Shown here: positions 54,225 to 63,978 of the stretch, piece after piece
Layout: the number at the start of each line of letters is the position of its first letter
Position numbering within the stretch: position 1 is the stretch's first letter
Assembly: GCF_947090785.1 (NCBI RefSeq)
Contig: NZ_OX352320.1
Span: forward strand, 992,001 to 1,056,000
Direction: 5' to 3'
DNA length: 64,000 nt
Source: Rheinheimera sp. MM224
GTDB taxonomy: Bacteria > Pseudomonadota > Gammaproteobacteria > Enterobacterales > Alteromonadaceae
Program-made: the position numbers and the translations under genes
Notes under the pieces: generated by a model
What the model was told of the DNA's origin: nothing
Database searches by the model: none
Seen by the model: only the letters and a program-made list of their open reading frames with translations

Positions 54225-55095
54225 TAAAACTCAGCAGTAACCCCAGGCCGACCAAAGCTGGTACTAAACGTAGTGCCAGCCCCGCACCAATAGCTATAGC
54301 GCCGGCAGACACCATAGGCGGCATGGCTGCTTCAAATACTACAACCTGCAGCAGTAACGGATCGGGGTGGAATAAACTTAAAAATCCTAAAGCCAGTAAC
54401 GGCATGAACAGCAGCTTTATTCCTAAGGCAAAGATCAGAGGTTTGGCTTCTTTATTGTCCAGCTGTAACCTGAACTGAAAACCTACGGCAATCATAATAA
54501 CTGGGACTAAAGTAGCGGCCAGACTGTCCAGTACCAGACTAAAAAACGCCGGGTAAGTCACTGACTTCAGACATAACGCCAGGATCAGTGCAACAAAAGA
54601 AGGGAAGGTCAGTACACGTTTAATAATTTGACCCGCAGTTGGGGTGGCTGCATTGGGGTTATACCAGGCAGCTAAAATGGTGGAGTAAGTTGCCAGAGCT
54701 AAAAAGGAGCCAGCCTGATCGTAAATCATGGCATAAGGTAATGCCTGGTCGCCAAAAAAGGCTTCGACCATAGGAAAACCCAAAAAGGAGGTATTGCCTA
54801 AAGGTAAAACCACCAGCAAAGCGCCTACTGTAGTTTTTTCCCAGTGCCAGATTTTACCGGCGAGAATAATTAATCCAGCCACTACCACCAGCAACACCCA
54901 AGGTGTAATAGCTGGCAACCAGAGTTGATTGGAGAATTCTAACAGTGGAATTTTTTGCAGTACTAAAGCGGGCAGTGCAACAAAAAGCACATACTGATTC
55001 AGCACTATGCCTGTTTCCTGAGGAAACTGCGGCAGTCTGCGCAGCAAAGAGCCGATCACCAAATACACCAGAACTAAAGCAAAACTTTCCATCAT
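54181..55095 (-). CDS. AEC-family (auxin efflux carrier-type) transporter
   Basis: The 304-residue protein has about ten hydrophobic segments in two repeats. AEC traits are MESFALVLVYLVIGSLLRRL at the start, NTSFLGFPMVEAFFGD and the C-terminal EAAMPPMVSAGAIAIGAGL. Family members move small organic anions such as malate or auxin; the substrate here is unknown. Its start overlaps the GIY-YIG stop by one base, so the two are co-transcribed. Confidence 0.9.
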   Translation of the reverse strand: MMESFALVLVYLVIGSLLRRLPQFPQETGIVLNQYVLFVALPALVLQKIPLLEFSNQLWLPAITPWVLLVVVAGLIILAGKIWHWEKTTVGALLVVLPLGNTSFLGFPMVEAFFGDQALPYAMIYDQAGSFLALATYSTILAAWYNPNAATPTAGQIIKRVLTFPSFVALILALCLKSVTYPAFFSLVLDSLAATLVPVIMIAVGFQFRLQLDNKEAKPLIFALGIKLLFMPLLALGFLSLFHPDPLLLQVVVFEAAMPPMVSAGAIAIGAGLALRLVPALVGLGLLLSFISLPLWYLLLQLYV

Positions 55096-55454
55096 TACTC
55101 CTTTGCACTGAGCAAAGTGTAATCTGAAGCGGGTTTTGTGCCTATGCGACTTTCGCCTGATAGCTGCTCCAGCAGGTTCAGTTGTTTAGCCTCTTGCCTG
55201 AGTAACAACTCTTTATCCTTTTTTGGCCATTGTTTTAGCTGATATTCCAGTTTACTGGCAGAAGAGCGGCAGGGCATACCGTAAGTGAAGGCTAACTGCA
55301 GTGGGCCTTTGCCTTTGAGCGCCTTAGCGCCTCCTGTTAATTCACCACTATGCTGGCGCAAACGTCGTGTTGGATCTGTGCTGATACCAGTATATAAAGC
55401 GCCTGTTGCAGTGCGCACCATATAAACAAACCATGGAGTTGATACTGCGGTCAT
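55095..55454 (-). CDS. GIY-YIG domain protein (UPF0213/YhbQ type)
   Basis: A 119-residue single-domain protein. The GIY-YIG core is WFVYMVRTATGALYTGISTD, with the Arg in DPTRRLRQH and Glu in ASKLEYQLKQWPK. The short form is related to UvrC nuclease domains and YhbQ; a nuclease role is probable but not shown. The C-terminal extension (~95-119) is unlike YhbQ. It is upstream of and coupled to the AEC gene. Confidence 0.88.
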   Translation of the reverse strand: MTAVSTPWFVYMVRTATGALYTGISTDPTRRLRQHSGELTGGAKALKGKGPLQLAFTYGMPCRSSASKLEYQLKQWPKKDKELLLRQEAKQLNLLEQLSGESRIGTKPASDYTLLSAKE

Positions 55455-55527
55455 GCCTTGTTGTGTCCCTTCTGCTACACTAGCGACGATTTAACGGTTT
55501 GAAAGTCGCTACTTTAAAGGAAATTGC

Positions 55528-56790
55528 ATGTCATTTGCCACGCTTGGTTTAGATCCCCGTATTCTTTCTGCTGTGACCGCCCAGGGTTACCACACGCCAA
55601 CCCCTATTCAGCAGCAAACCATACCTGTGATCTTAGAAGGCAAAGATGTGTTAGCAGGTGCCCAGACAGGCACAGGAAAAACCGCTGCTTTTACCTTGCC
55701 AGTACTGCAACTTCTGAGTAAAAACACCAGCAAAGTCAATAACCTGCAGGTGCGCTGTTTAGTGCTGACGCCTACACGTGAACTGGCGCAACAAGTGGCT
55801 GACAGTGTCAAAGCGTATGGTGCAGATTTACCGCTGAAATACGCAGTATTTTATGGTGGTGTGTCGATAAACCCACAATACGACCAAGCCAGCCGCGGTT
55901 TAGATATTCTGGTCGCGACACCGGGCCGTTTATTGGATCATTTACATCAGGGTACTGTCAGTTTGTCAGAGCTACAAATTCTGGTACTGGATGAAGCCGA
56001 CCGTATGCTGGATATGGGTTTTATTCACGACATCAAACGTATTATGGCGAAATTACCCAAAGAGCGGCAGACGCTGTTTTTCTCAGCTACTTTTGCTAAG
56101 GAAATCAAAGAGCTGGCAGATACTTTATTAAAGTCCCCTGTACTGATTGAAGTGGCTAAACCAAACAGCACTGCAGATAAAGTTGAGCAACTGGCTTATA
56201 GAGTGGACTCGCAGCGCAAACGTGAGATGTTGTCTTACCTGATTGGTTCACGCCAATGGAAACAGGTGTTGATTTTTAGCCGTACTAAACATGGTGCAGA
56301 CCGTCTGGCTAAACAGTTAAGGTTGGATGGTATTGAAGCTGGTGCTATTCATGGTGATAAAAGTCAGGGTGCCCGCACTAAAGCGCTGGATGATTTTAAA
56401 AACAATAGATTAAGTGTGTTAGTGGCTACTGATATAGCGGCCCGCGGTCTGGATATCGAAGAGCTGCCTATAGTAGTGAACTACGACCTGCCTCAGGTGG
56501 CTGAAGATTATGTACACCGTATCGGTCGTACAGGCCGGGCTGGTAATTCAGGTATGGCGATAAGTTTAATTACGCCAGATGATCTGGTCATGCTGCAAGC
56601 CATTGAAAAACTGACGAAACAAGTGATCACACAGCAGGTTGTTCCTGGCTATGAACACGATCCGAAAATGAATCACAGCAGCAAAAAAGCCGATGCTGAA
56701 GAAGAACGGGTACAAAAAGTGGCAAGCCGTAATAAACAGCTGGCCAAAGAAAAAGCCAAGTTACGTTCGCAGGCTATGGGTAAAAAGTAG
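55528..56790 (+). CDS. rhlE: DEAD-box RNA helicase, RhlE type
   Basis: The 420-residue helicase has all motifs: Q motif ([14 protein letters not shown]), [12 protein letters not shown], Ia [60 protein letters not shown] and [12 protein letters not shown]. The start [20 protein letters not shown] is typical of RhlE. The tail is lysine-rich (~390-420). It acts in RNA remodelling and ribosome maturation. AAGGA is 7 bases before the ATG. Confidence 0.92.
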   Translation: MSFATLGLDPRILSAVTAQGYHTPTPIQQQTIPVILEGKDVLAGAQTGTGKTAAFTLPVLQLLSKNTSKVNNLQVRCLVLTPTRELAQQVADSVKAYGADLPLKYAVFYGGVSINPQYDQASRGLDILVATPGRLLDHLHQGTVSLSELQILVLDEADRMLDMGFIHDIKRIMAKLPKERQTLFFSATFAKEIKELADTLLKSPVLIEVAKPNSTADKVEQLAYRVDSQRKREMLSYLIGSRQWKQVLIFSRTKHGADRLAKQLRLDGIEAGAIHGDKSQGARTKALDDFKNNRLSVLVATDIAARGLDIEELPIVVNYDLPQVAEDYVHRIGRTGRAGNSGMAISLITPDDLVMLQAIEKLTKQVITQQVVPGYEHDPKMNHSSKKADAEEERVQKVASRNKQLAKEKAKLRSQAMGKK

Positions 56791-56810
56791 CAAAGAAAAC
56801 ATCAAAATTT

Positions 56811-56834
56811 AAAGGCAGCGCAAGCTGCCTTTTT
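56811..56834. terminator. rhlE terminator
   Basis: AAAGGCAGC (56811-56819), loop GCAA, GCTGCCTTT (56824-56832) and two more T. The stable GCAA tetraloop and short T-run make an intrinsic terminator between convergent genes. Confidence 0.85.
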
Positions 56835-56843
56835 ACTTAGTGA

Positions 56844-57380
56844 CTATGTGTCGTCTTTGGGGTTAAACGGCGTATTCAGCGTCAGTTGGTAAAATGCCAA
56901 ATCTAACCAACGACCAAACTTAAAGCCAGCCTGAGTGATAGTGCCGCTGTGGGTAAAACCATATTTTTTATGCAAGGCGATACTGGCGTCGTTGGCTGCA
57001 TCTATTCCGCCAATCAACAGATGATAATTCTCCAGCTGTGCCTGCTCTATGATTTTCTGTAACATCAAAGCACCATAACCTTTGCCTTGCTGATTCGGCG
57101 CTACATAAACCGAATGCTCGACTGAATACTTAAAAGCAGGGAAAGCCCGAAATGTGCCATAACTGCCAAAAGCCACCAGTTGATCCTGCTCATTTAACAA
57201 GCCCAACACCGGAAAATTGCCTGCAGTTTTGTTGGCAAACCATTGCTGCATAGTGGCCATAGTGCGGGGTTTGTACTCATACAAAGCCGTGGTATTTAAA
57301 ATAGCGTGGTTAAATATCGCCAGAATAGCTTCGGCATGTTCATCATAACTGCAGTGTACAAAACGCGTCAGGCTCTCCAT
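56844..57380 (-). CDS. GNAT acetyltransferase, phosphinothricin/methionine sulfone type
   Basis: The 178-residue protein follows a GGGAG ribosome site. The GNAT fold is seen in AILAIFNHAILNTTALYEYK, SVEHSVYVAPNQQGKGYGAL (acetyl-CoA loop Q-x-x-G-x-G/A) and GIDAANDASIALHKKYGF. This resembles the PAT/YncA group that acetylates phosphinothricin, methionine sulfone or sulfoximine; the true substrate is not known. The ppiC gene lies 12 bp upstream on the same strand. Confidence 0.88.
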   Translation of the reverse strand: MESLTRFVHCSYDEHAEAILAIFNHAILNTTALYEYKPRTMATMQQWFANKTAGNFPVLGLLNEQDQLVAFGSYGTFRAFPAFKYSVEHSVYVAPNQQGKGYGALMLQKIIEQAQLENYHLLIGGIDAANDASIALHKKYGFTHSGTITQAGFKFGRWLDLAFYQLTLNTPFNPKDDT

Positions 57381-57392
57381 TCAGATCTCCCT

Positions 57393-57671
57393 TTAGCTTC
57401 TGTACAAGGTTTTGATCAGATGATAACCAAACTGAGTTTTGATTGGGCCATGCACTTCCAGCACGGCTTTTTTAAATACCACTTCATCAAAAGCTCTGAC
57501 CATCTGACCAGGTTTAAACTCACCTAAATCCCCACCTTTTTTGCCAGAAGGGCACAAAGAGTGCTTTTTAGCCAAATCGTGAAAACTGGCGCCTTTGGCC
57601 AGCAGTTGTTTTAATTTTTCTGCTTCGGCAGCAGTTTTTACCAGAATATGGCAGGCACAGGCTTTAGCCAT
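57393..57671 (-). CDS. ppiC: Parvulin-type peptidyl-prolyl isomerase PpiC
   Basis: ATG at 57671 has AAGGAG before it and gives 92 residues, the size of cytoplasmic parvulin. Motifs are [33 protein letters not shown] and [10 protein letters not shown]. It catalyses proline cis-trans isomerisation without a membrane anchor. The GNAT gene follows after 12 bp. Confidence 0.95.
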   Translation of the reverse strand: MAKACACHILVKTAAEAEKLKQLLAKGASFHDLAKKHSLCPSGKKGGDLGEFKPGQMVRAFDEVVFKKAVLEVHGPIKTQFGYHLIKTLYRS

Positions 57672-57768
57672 GCAGGTTTCTCCTTCAGAGCGAAACAGCA
57701 TTGTACAACGTGTAAGAGTGCTGGAGCAAAGAGAGATCTGCATTTAGTCGCGATGAATTTGGCCCAAG

Positions 57769-57795
57769 AAAAAACCCGCCAGAAGCGGGTTTTTT
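57769..57795. terminator. Bidirectional terminator after protease operon
   Basis: AAAAAACCCGC (57769-57779), loop CAGAA, GCGGGTTTTTT (57785-57795). It ends the propeptide-like gene on the minus strand. Confidence 0.9.
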
Positions 57796-57809
57796 AATTA
57801 AAGCATCAT

Positions 57810-58352
57810 TTAGTTTGGTTTATACAGTTTTTCAACTACATCCAAACGAGCTTCTTTTACTAAGCCAGATTTACGGACTGAGTTAACAAGCTCTGTCAAA
57901 TTTGCGCCGGCAGGTGCCTGCACAATAGCAATTTTATTGCCTACGGCTTTAACCAGTTTTAATCCGAAATCTTGTTGTAAACGTTGCAGTGCAGCAGCAT
58001 CATTTGCCAGTATAGACAAACGACCAGTGACAACTCCAAGCTCACCTGTCAGCAGGTTTCTTACCACAGCGTCAGTTTTCACTACACCGTCAGTATTCAC
58101 TGCTGCCTGTTGCACTACAGTGCGACCAGACAAGGTACCTTTGGTATTATCAGCTGCCAGACTGGCAGGTGCTAATGCTAAATCCGGTAACAACTTGTAG
58201 ACGCCAAAATCAGCATTTTCAACTTTTCTGATTTTTACTGCTTCTGTCTTAGCCGGAACCAGTTTTTTTAACTCTGGTGAAACTTCTGCAGCTTGAGCTG
58301 AAGCCATAGTTCCGATAGTGGCCAGAGCAACTAAGGTTAATTTGTATTTCAT
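57810..58352 (-). CDS. Exported propeptide-like protein, candidate trans-acting chaperone of the adjacent subtilase
   Basis: The 180-residue protein has a signal peptide (MKYKLTLVALATIGTMASAQ, cleavage near AQA-A). Its last ~75 residues (LQRLQQDFGLKLVKAVGNKI, IVQAPAGANLTELVNSVRKS, LVKEARLDVVEKLYKPN) have the beta-alpha-beta pattern and closing strand of subtilisin propeptides (I9/fervidolysin type). The subtilase gene just upstream (18 bp gap, same strand) has no such propeptide of its own. In Aeromonas the kexin-like protease ASP needs a separately encoded downstream chaperone, so the same role is proposed here as inference. Confidence 0.75.
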   Translation of the reverse strand: MKYKLTLVALATIGTMASAQAAEVSPELKKLVPAKTEAVKIRKVENADFGVYKLLPDLALAPASLAADNTKGTLSGRTVVQQAAVNTDGVVKTDAVVRNLLTGELGVVTGRLSILANDAAALQRLQQDFGLKLVKAVGNKIAIVQAPAGANLTELVNSVRKSGLVKEARLDVVEKLYKPN

Positions 58353-58370
58353 AACTCTGTACTTCCTCTA

Positions 58371-60668
58371 TTAATGGCCAAATACGCGAATAGCTACACC
58401 TTCAACAACTGAAAGATCTGCGTTGTTGACGTAACCATCAACACCTAAGTAACCTCCCGTAGAAGCATAATCAGAGCCGTTAGCATCCAGTACTTTAATA
58501 GTCCAGGTGCCCTGAGCATTTTCACCATAAAAAGCGTTCGTCAGGAACACTGTATCATTTAGTATATAACCTGGCTGGAAGAAGAAATCTTCAGTCAAAG
58601 CAGGGATAGTTAAAGCCTGTTTAGAGGATAACAATACGCTCTTTGTACCAGTTGGAGATGTCACTTCGATCGCTAAGTCAATACCAGCAGTGGTCTGGAA
58701 ATATCCATCTACTGTGTCAAAACCGAACTCCATACCAGGGTTAGATACAGAAAATTTCAGCTGAGCACCTTCAAGGACCATTTCGTCAGTCACTTCAAGA
58801 GTTACAGTCGCACCAGTAACGCTGTTATCCGGAACAGATAACGCCAGAGACGTTGGAGTTTCGGTAGCCGCATAAGAACCTACACCTACCCACTCAGAAC
58901 TGACTTCTTCACCTAAGTTTACGGTGTAGTTTTTAGCCATAGCAACAGCTGCACCAGCGTTGACCCGACCAAAACCGTATAAATTATTGAAGTTAAAGCC
59001 TGCACCGTTTTCTACCCAGCCTTGGTGAGCTACAAATTCACCATTGGCTAATTCTAGTGATACAGGGGCATTGTCTGCATCAACCATAGTGCTGGTTGAA
59101 ACCAGAATATGACGAATATCACGGTAACTCAGTTCTGGGTTTGCAGAAGCAATTAATGCTACTACACCTGAAGCATTTGGAGCTGCAGATGAAGTACCGT
59201 TGAAGGTTGAGGTGTAGTTACAGCTGGCGTTTTCTGGATGTCCAGGGTTGTTGAAAGGGAAAAATCCTTCAAAGAAACCGGGGAAATAGAAGCCATCATA
59301 ATCTTCTGCTGAAGCAAAACTACTGTAGCCACGTAAACAGGTCATTTGGTCAGTAGTGACCATAGCTGGTTCAAAAGTACCGTATTCACCAGCCGGAGCA
59401 GATACTAACAGGTTAGCGCCAGCTGTTGAGTAGCTGGTATGTTTACCATCGCTATTCACTGCACCAATGCTGAAGTAGTAAGGAGTAGCTTGCGAAGGTT
59501 CAAAGTTACCGTTGTAACAGGTTAAACCCAAATCGTTGGCACCGTTTACTGCACATAAATCGTTGTCAAAGCTTACACTACCATCCTGGAAGCTGTTACC
59601 ACTGGATTTCATGTTGGCAGCGCCTTTGCCTGAACGTAATTCAGTGGCACTGAATTGCTGAACGGCTTCTTCAAATTCTGAGTAGGCAATAGCTGCAGGT
59701 ACTGTCAGACCGTAACTACGGTTAAATACGGCTACAGGTTCCGTGGCTGTAATACCGCTGCCTGGTGCACCATGGCTTAATACAAAAGCCACATTACTTT
59801 GTTCTTCCAGGTAGTTCATACCAATAAGTTGGGCATCAGGTGCTACGCCACGGCCACCTAAGCCGTTCCAGCCTTTTGCTGCAATTAAACCTGCCACGCT
59901 GGTACCATGATCACCAAAAGCAGAGCTACTGGTTGGATTTGTTGGATCTGCTGCACCAGGTACAAAGTTCAATGATCTGTTTGGAATCACATTGCCTTGT
60001 AAATCTTCATGAGCAATTTCTAGGCCTGAGTCAACCACAACGGCAACAGTGTTGCTACCAGTTGAGCCCGCAGCATAAGCAGCAGTCACGTTCATATCTT
60101 CGCCAGCTACCAATACATCAGGGTTTTTTCGCGATTCAACGATAGCTGTTGCGTCTTCTTCTGAAAGGCCACTAATTTCGGTCAGCAAAGTGAAGTAAGT
60201 CTCGTACAATGAGTCACTCATTGAAAAGGCTTTTTGACCAGTGTTTTTTAAGTGCCACTGTTGATAAGCCAATGGATCAGTACCGGCACCTGCAATAGTT
60301 ACTGTTGCTGTGGCAGATTCATTACCGTCGGACACAGTGTAGGAAAACACTTGCTCGCCAGGTGCTGTTGGTGTGAATACAAAGTTCAGACCAGTGACTG
60401 CCAGAGTGCCTTTACTCAGGGTGTATACACCACCAGTTGCTGTAATAGCGCTGCCGTTTTCTGAGATAGCTGTCAGGCTTAATGCATCCTGATTTGCATC
60501 AGTTCCGGCAAATGCTCCCGATACAGGAACCCATTCTTTGACTTCAATATTTGTTAGTGAGACGTTTGTTGCTTGTGGAGCAATGTTTTTGTTTCCATCA
60601 CTACCGCCACAGGCTGCAAGAGCAACCAGCACAGCAACGGATAAAGCAGAATATTTTAGCTTAGACAT
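58371..60668 (-). CDS. Kexin-like S8 serine protease lipoprotein with P domain
   Basis: A 765-residue protein. The lipoprotein signal VAVLVALAACGG has Cys20 as lipid site. Residues ~30-130 form an Ig/cadherin-like domain (FVFTPTAPGEQVFSYTVSDG). The subtilase domain holds Asp213 (AVVVDSGLEIAHEDL), His254 (GDHGTSVAGLIAAKG) and Ser493 (FNGTSSAAPNASGVV). The last ~180 residues are a P/proprotein-convertase domain (LAIEVTSPTGTKSVLLSS, GTWTIKVLDANG). This is the layout of kexin-like proteases of Gammaproteobacteria. It would be active on the cell surface or in the periplasm, with the downstream propeptide-like protein as partner. There is no I9 propeptide between residues 20 and 190. Confidence 0.92.
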   Translation of the reverse strand: MSKLKYSALSVAVLVALAACGGSDGNKNIAPQATNVSLTNIEVKEWVPVSGAFAGTDANQDALSLTAISENGSAITATGGVYTLSKGTLAVTGLNFVFTPTAPGEQVFSYTVSDGNESATATVTIAGAGTDPLAYQQWHLKNTGQKAFSMSDSLYETYFTLLTEISGLSEEDATAIVESRKNPDVLVAGEDMNVTAAYAAGSTGSNTVAVVVDSGLEIAHEDLQGNVIPNRSLNFVPGAADPTNPTSSSAFGDHGTSVAGLIAAKGWNGLGGRGVAPDAQLIGMNYLEEQSNVAFVLSHGAPGSGITATEPVAVFNRSYGLTVPAAIAYSEFEEAVQQFSATELRSGKGAANMKSSGNSFQDGSVSFDNDLCAVNGANDLGLTCYNGNFEPSQATPYYFSIGAVNSDGKHTSYSTAGANLLVSAPAGEYGTFEPAMVTTDQMTCLRGYSSFASAEDYDGFYFPGFFEGFFPFNNPGHPENASCNYTSTFNGTSSAAPNASGVVALIASANPELSYRDIRHILVSTSTMVDADNAPVSLELANGEFVAHQGWVENGAGFNFNNLYGFGRVNAGAAVAMAKNYTVNLGEEVSSEWVGVGSYAATETPTSLALSVPDNSVTGATVTLEVTDEMVLEGAQLKFSVSNPGMEFGFDTVDGYFQTTAGIDLAIEVTSPTGTKSVLLSSKQALTIPALTEDFFFQPGYILNDTVFLTNAFYGENAQGTWTIKVLDANGSDYASTGGYLGVDGYVNNADLSVVEGVAIRVFGH

Positions 60669-60874
60669 TGTGTTGTTCTCTGTTCCATGATTTCAAGTTT
60701 TTGTTATGAGCTTGTTGGTTGTCATGTGCGCACATTTACAACCAATTGCCATTTCATCCTAACATGTTAATAAATTGAAACTCTAGTGATTTGTTTATGT
60801 TTTTTTCAAGACCGTACTGTACTGATTTTTAAGGTTTTTTGTGCTAATTTGTTACTTGAGCCTGATTTTTAGGC

Positions 60875-60902
60875 AAAAAAAACGGAGCCTTTGGCTCCGT
60901 TT
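60875..60902 (-). terminator. aguA terminator
   Basis: AAACGGAGCC (60880-60889), loop TTT, GGCTCCGTTT (60893-60902). The A-run on the left gives a T-run on the minus strand, 17 bp after the aguA stop. Confidence 0.88.
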
Positions 60903-60918
60903 GGGGAATAGATGTTAA

Positions 60919-62025
60919 TCAGGCAGGCTGTTGTTGGGTAATACAATGCACGTTGCCGCCACCTAATAAAATCTCCCGGCCAGGTACAGTGACCACCTGA
61001 TGCTTCGGAAAGATTTTAGTTAAGATGTCGATCGCAACCTGATCGTTCGCATCGTCAAATACCGGAACCACCAAACCACCATTGCATAAATAGAAGTTGA
61101 TGTAAGAACCGGCTAAACGGGCTTCAGATTCACGAGGTACAGCTGCACCTGTTAAATCCACAGTGGCATATTCGTCTGCTTTGGCCAGCATAGGAGCAGG
61201 CACAGGCAGTTTGTGGACTGTGAATTTACGGCCTTTGGCGTCAGTGCTGTTTTCCAGCACTTCTAAAGCAGCGCGCGAGCGTTCGTACTGAGGATCGTTT
61301 TTATCGTCAGTCCAGGCCAGCAAGACTTCGGCAGGGCCGACAAAACAGCACATATTATCGACGTGACCATCGGTTTCGTCGTTAAAAATGCCTTCTTTCA
61401 ACCAAATGACTTTATCAATGCTTAAATAGTCTGACAGCATCTGCTCGATTTGCTCGCGCGATAAATCCGGGTTGCGGTTTTTATTCAGCAAGCATTCTTC
61501 AGTGGTCAGCAATGTACCTTCGCCATCGACATGAATAGCACCACCTTCCAGCACAAAGCCTTCAGTGCGGTAACTAGTTGTGCCTTCGATATTGGCAATC
61601 TTTTGCGCAACCTGATCGTCTCTGTGCCAAGGGAAGTACAAACCGCCGTTTAAACCGCCCCAGGCATTAAAGGTCCAGTCGACAGCGCGTACTTCTTTGC
61701 CATTGGTGACAAAAGTAGGGCCAGTGTCACGGCACCATGCGTCATCTGTTGAGGTTTCAACCACACGAATTGGGTGAGTGGTTGGTTCTAAGCTCAACTG
61801 CGCCTGAGCATTGGCAAACTGAGCAGCAGAAGCTAATACAGTCACAGGCTCAAAACGGGCAATAGCACGAATGACAGCACAAAAGGCGTGTTGCGCTGGC
61901 TTGGCGCCTAAACGCCAGTTGTCGGTGCGCTCTGGCCATACCATCCAGGTTTGTTTATGCGTCGCCCACTCGGCTGGCATAAAAAAACCATCGGCACGAG
62001 GCGTACTGTTTAAGGTAACAGCCAT
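60919..62025 (-). CDS. aguA: Agmatine deiminase
   Basis: The 368-residue protein has the AguA core: [66 protein letters not shown] and the catalytic Cys361 in [15 protein letters not shown]. It hydrolyses agmatine to N-carbamoylputrescine and ammonia. AguB, which uses the product, is encoded one base upstream on the same strand, so the two form a putrescine-making operon. Confidence 0.97.
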   Translation of the reverse strand: MAVTLNSTPRADGFFMPAEWATHKQTWMVWPERTDNWRLGAKPAQHAFCAVIRAIARFEPVTVLASAAQFANAQAQLSLEPTTHPIRVVETSTDDAWCRDTGPTFVTNGKEVRAVDWTFNAWGGLNGGLYFPWHRDDQVAQKIANIEGTTSYRTEGFVLEGGAIHVDGEGTLLTTEECLLNKNRNPDLSREQIEQMLSDYLSIDKVIWLKEGIFNDETDGHVDNMCCFVGPAEVLLAWTDDKNDPQYERSRAALEVLENSTDAKGRKFTVHKLPVPAPMLAKADEYATVDLTGAAVPRESEARLAGSYINFYLCNGGLVVPVFDDANDQVAIDILTKIFPKHQVVTVPGREILLGGGNVHCITQQQPA

Positions 62026-62026
62026 C

Positions 62027-62917
62027 TTAATTGTTACCTTCAGTAGGTGTGGTTTTGCCGTCTTTGGTTAAGATGGCGCCGTATAAGTCGATACGACGGT
62101 CACGGTATACGCCCCAGTTACGACGGTTTTTTGCGGTTTCGTCTAAATCGAAAGTGTGAACTAACACAGCTTCGCTGACTTCGTCGGCTTCTTCTACTTT
62201 GGCACCAAACTCGTTGGCAATAAAAGAGCTACCGTAGAAGGTAATAGCGTAATCGTCTTCGGTTTCACGACCAATACGGTTCGACGCAATCAATGGCACC
62301 AGGTTAGCTGCTGCATGGCCTTGCTGAGTACGTTGCCAGTGTTCACGTGAATTGACTGTTTCATCATGAGGTTCAGTGCCGATAGCTGTTGGGTAGAACA
62401 GCAGTTCTGCGCCCATCAGTGCCATGCTGCGGGCACATTCAGGGAACCACTGATCCCAGCAAATACCTATACCAATTTTGGCATAAGCTGTATCCCAGAC
62501 TTTAAAGCCGGTGTCACCTGGAGTGAAATAGAACTTTTCGCTGTAACCCGGGCCATCAGGAATATGGCTCTTGCGGTACAAGCCTAAGTTGCTACCGTCG
62601 GCATCAATCACAGCCACAGTGTTGTAAAAACAATTGCCGGCTTTTTCATAAAAGCTGATAGGTAAAACCACATTCAACTCTTTGGCAATTTTGCTGAAAT
62701 GTTTGATAGCCGCGTTGTCTTCGACAGTAGTCGCGAACTCTAAATATTCATACTTTTGTTTCTGGCAGAAGTAGTTACGCTCAAACAGTTCCTGCAGCAG
62801 GATGATCTGGGCGCCCTGTTCAGCGGCTTCACGGACTAAGCGCTCACCACGGGCAATATTTTCTTCTACATTCCAGCCACCAATCATTTGGGTGGCGGCC
62901 ACAGTTACCTTACGCAT
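62027..62917 (-). CDS. aguB: N-carbamoylputrescine amidase
   Basis: ATG at 62917 follows GAGGAG and gives 296 residues. This nitrilase-family enzyme has its triad in [11 protein letters not shown] (Glu), [12 protein letters not shown] (Lys) and [15 protein letters not shown] (Cys). It cleaves N-carbamoylputrescine to putrescine, CO2 and ammonia. The stop is 1 bp from the aguA start. A longer reading to 62974 would run through a direct repeat (NSILNSILT) and lacks a ribosome site. Confidence 0.97.
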   Translation of the reverse strand: MRKVTVAATQMIGGWNVEENIARGERLVREAAEQGAQIILLQELFERNYFCQKQKYEYLEFATTVEDNAAIKHFSKIAKELNVVLPISFYEKAGNCFYNTVAVIDADGSNLGLYRKSHIPDGPGYSEKFYFTPGDTGFKVWDTAYAKIGIGICWDQWFPECARSMALMGAELLFYPTAIGTEPHDETVNSREHWQRTQQGHAAANLVPLIASNRIGRETEDDYAITFYGSSFIANEFGAKVEEADEVSEAVLVHTFDLDETAKNRRNWGVYRDRRIDLYGAILTKDGKTTPTEGNN

Positions 62918-62948
62918 GCAAAGTCTCCTCAAGCCAGAGCTATTAGTC

Positions 62949-62972
62949 AAAATAGAATTCAAAATAGAATTC
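62949..62972. repeat. Two 12-bp direct repeats upstream of aguB
   Basis: AAAATAGAATTC occurs twice in tandem (62949-62960 and 62961-62972), with a partial third copy (AAATA). It lies 32-55 bp before the aguB start, where -10/-35 elements would be. It may hold tandem promoter elements or be replication slippage. Confidence 0.6.
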
Positions 62973-63114
62973 AAATAAAAAGATGCAGCTACTCTAGTCA
63001 GTTTTGCCCCCTAGAGCAACCAACGAGGGCAATCAAAAGCTAAGGCTGCAAGGGCGCGCAAAATGCCGTATTTTTGCGCTGTCGTCAATGAGTTTTACGG
63101 TGTTGGTGCAGAGT

Positions 63115-63140
63115 TTCAGGGCAGTTGTTGCTGCCCTGAA
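63115..63140. terminator. Hairpin after peroxiredoxin-like gene
   Basis: TTCAGGGCAG (63115-63124), loop TTGTTG, CTGCCCTGAA (63131-63140), a 10-bp stem 54 bp past the stop on the minus strand. No T-run follows on the minus strand, so terminator function is uncertain. Confidence 0.45.
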
Positions 63141-63193
63141 TTAACTATGGGTGGATATGCATAAATACTGGGTTTTTAGTGAATGTCGCTAAG

Positions 63194-63835
63194 CTATTTG
63201 CTTTCTTTGGCCAAACGAGCCGCCAGCAACAACAGCTCAGGCTGCAAGCGGACTTTGTAATTAATATGCTGATAGCTGTACTGCACTAAACCCTCTTTGT
63301 TCAGGATATACACCGCAGGCACGGGCAGAACTACTTTGCCTGTGTTTTGCTCTTTATTCAGATTCAGTTTGTAGGTATTTAAATAGGTCGCGCTGGTTTT
63401 TTCATCCAGATAATAAGCCACACCAAAAGCAGAGCTTAAATTGAACTGACTGTCGGACAACAAGGTATAAGTAATGGCAGCGCCTTTGGTATCTTTTAAA
63501 CTGGCCTGAATAGCAGCGGGGCTGTCTGGTGTCACTGCAATCAGCTGATAACCTAAAGCTTCAAGTTTGGGTTCAATCTCACGTAAAGCCGCCAGTTGCA
63601 GGTTGCAATAAGGACACCAGCCGCCACGGTAAAACACCAGTACTGTGTCTTGTTGTTTTAGCACTGAATTGAATTCTACGGCTTTGCCTGTCGCATCCTG
63701 CAGACTAACCATAGGAGCCGTCATACCGTTTAATAAGGGTTTAATATCTTCAGGGCTCTGGGCAATACGGGATTCTGCCAACAGGCTAAAACTAAAGAGG
63801 CTGAGACTAAGTAAAAGAATATGCTGAATTTTCAT
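63194..63835 (-). CDS. Exported peroxiredoxin-like (AhpC/TSA) protein
   Basis: The 213-residue protein has a signal peptide (HILLLSLSLFSFSLLAES). The thioredoxin-fold core has CPYC in YRGGWCPYCNLQLAALREIE, preceded by VLVFYRGG. This is the redoxin group in which the peroxidatic Cys sits in a CxxC. The TPDSPAAIQ and DSQFNLSSAFGV segments agree. It would reduce peroxides or act as a periplasmic thiol oxidoreductase. It is a single gene. Confidence 0.87.
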   Translation of the reverse strand: MKIQHILLLSLSLFSFSLLAESRIAQSPEDIKPLLNGMTAPMVSLQDATGKAVEFNSVLKQQDTVLVFYRGGWCPYCNLQLAALREIEPKLEALGYQLIAVTPDSPAAIQASLKDTKGAAITYTLLSDSQFNLSSAFGVAYYLDEKTSATYLNTYKLNLNKEQNTGKVVLPVPAVYILNKEGLVQYSYQHINYKVRLQPELLLLAARLAKESK

Positions 63836-63978
63836 TTTGGTTTTTCCTTAAGTGATATGAGCTTATATACCGGAGTTGTCTGGATATTCTTTCAGCGGGC
63901 GACGAATAATTGCTGATATAGCGCAAAGTAAAAACCGAAAAGCAGGGTAGAATGTGCTGAAGTGAGCAGGAGGTGTCT

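Noticed and set aside
62949..62972. Direct repeats as CRISPR
   Set aside because: Only two 12-bp units with no spacers and no cas genes.
63115..63140. Strong intrinsic terminator after the peroxiredoxin-like gene
   Set aside because: The stem is good but there is no T-run on the minus strand; kept only as a low-confidence hairpin.
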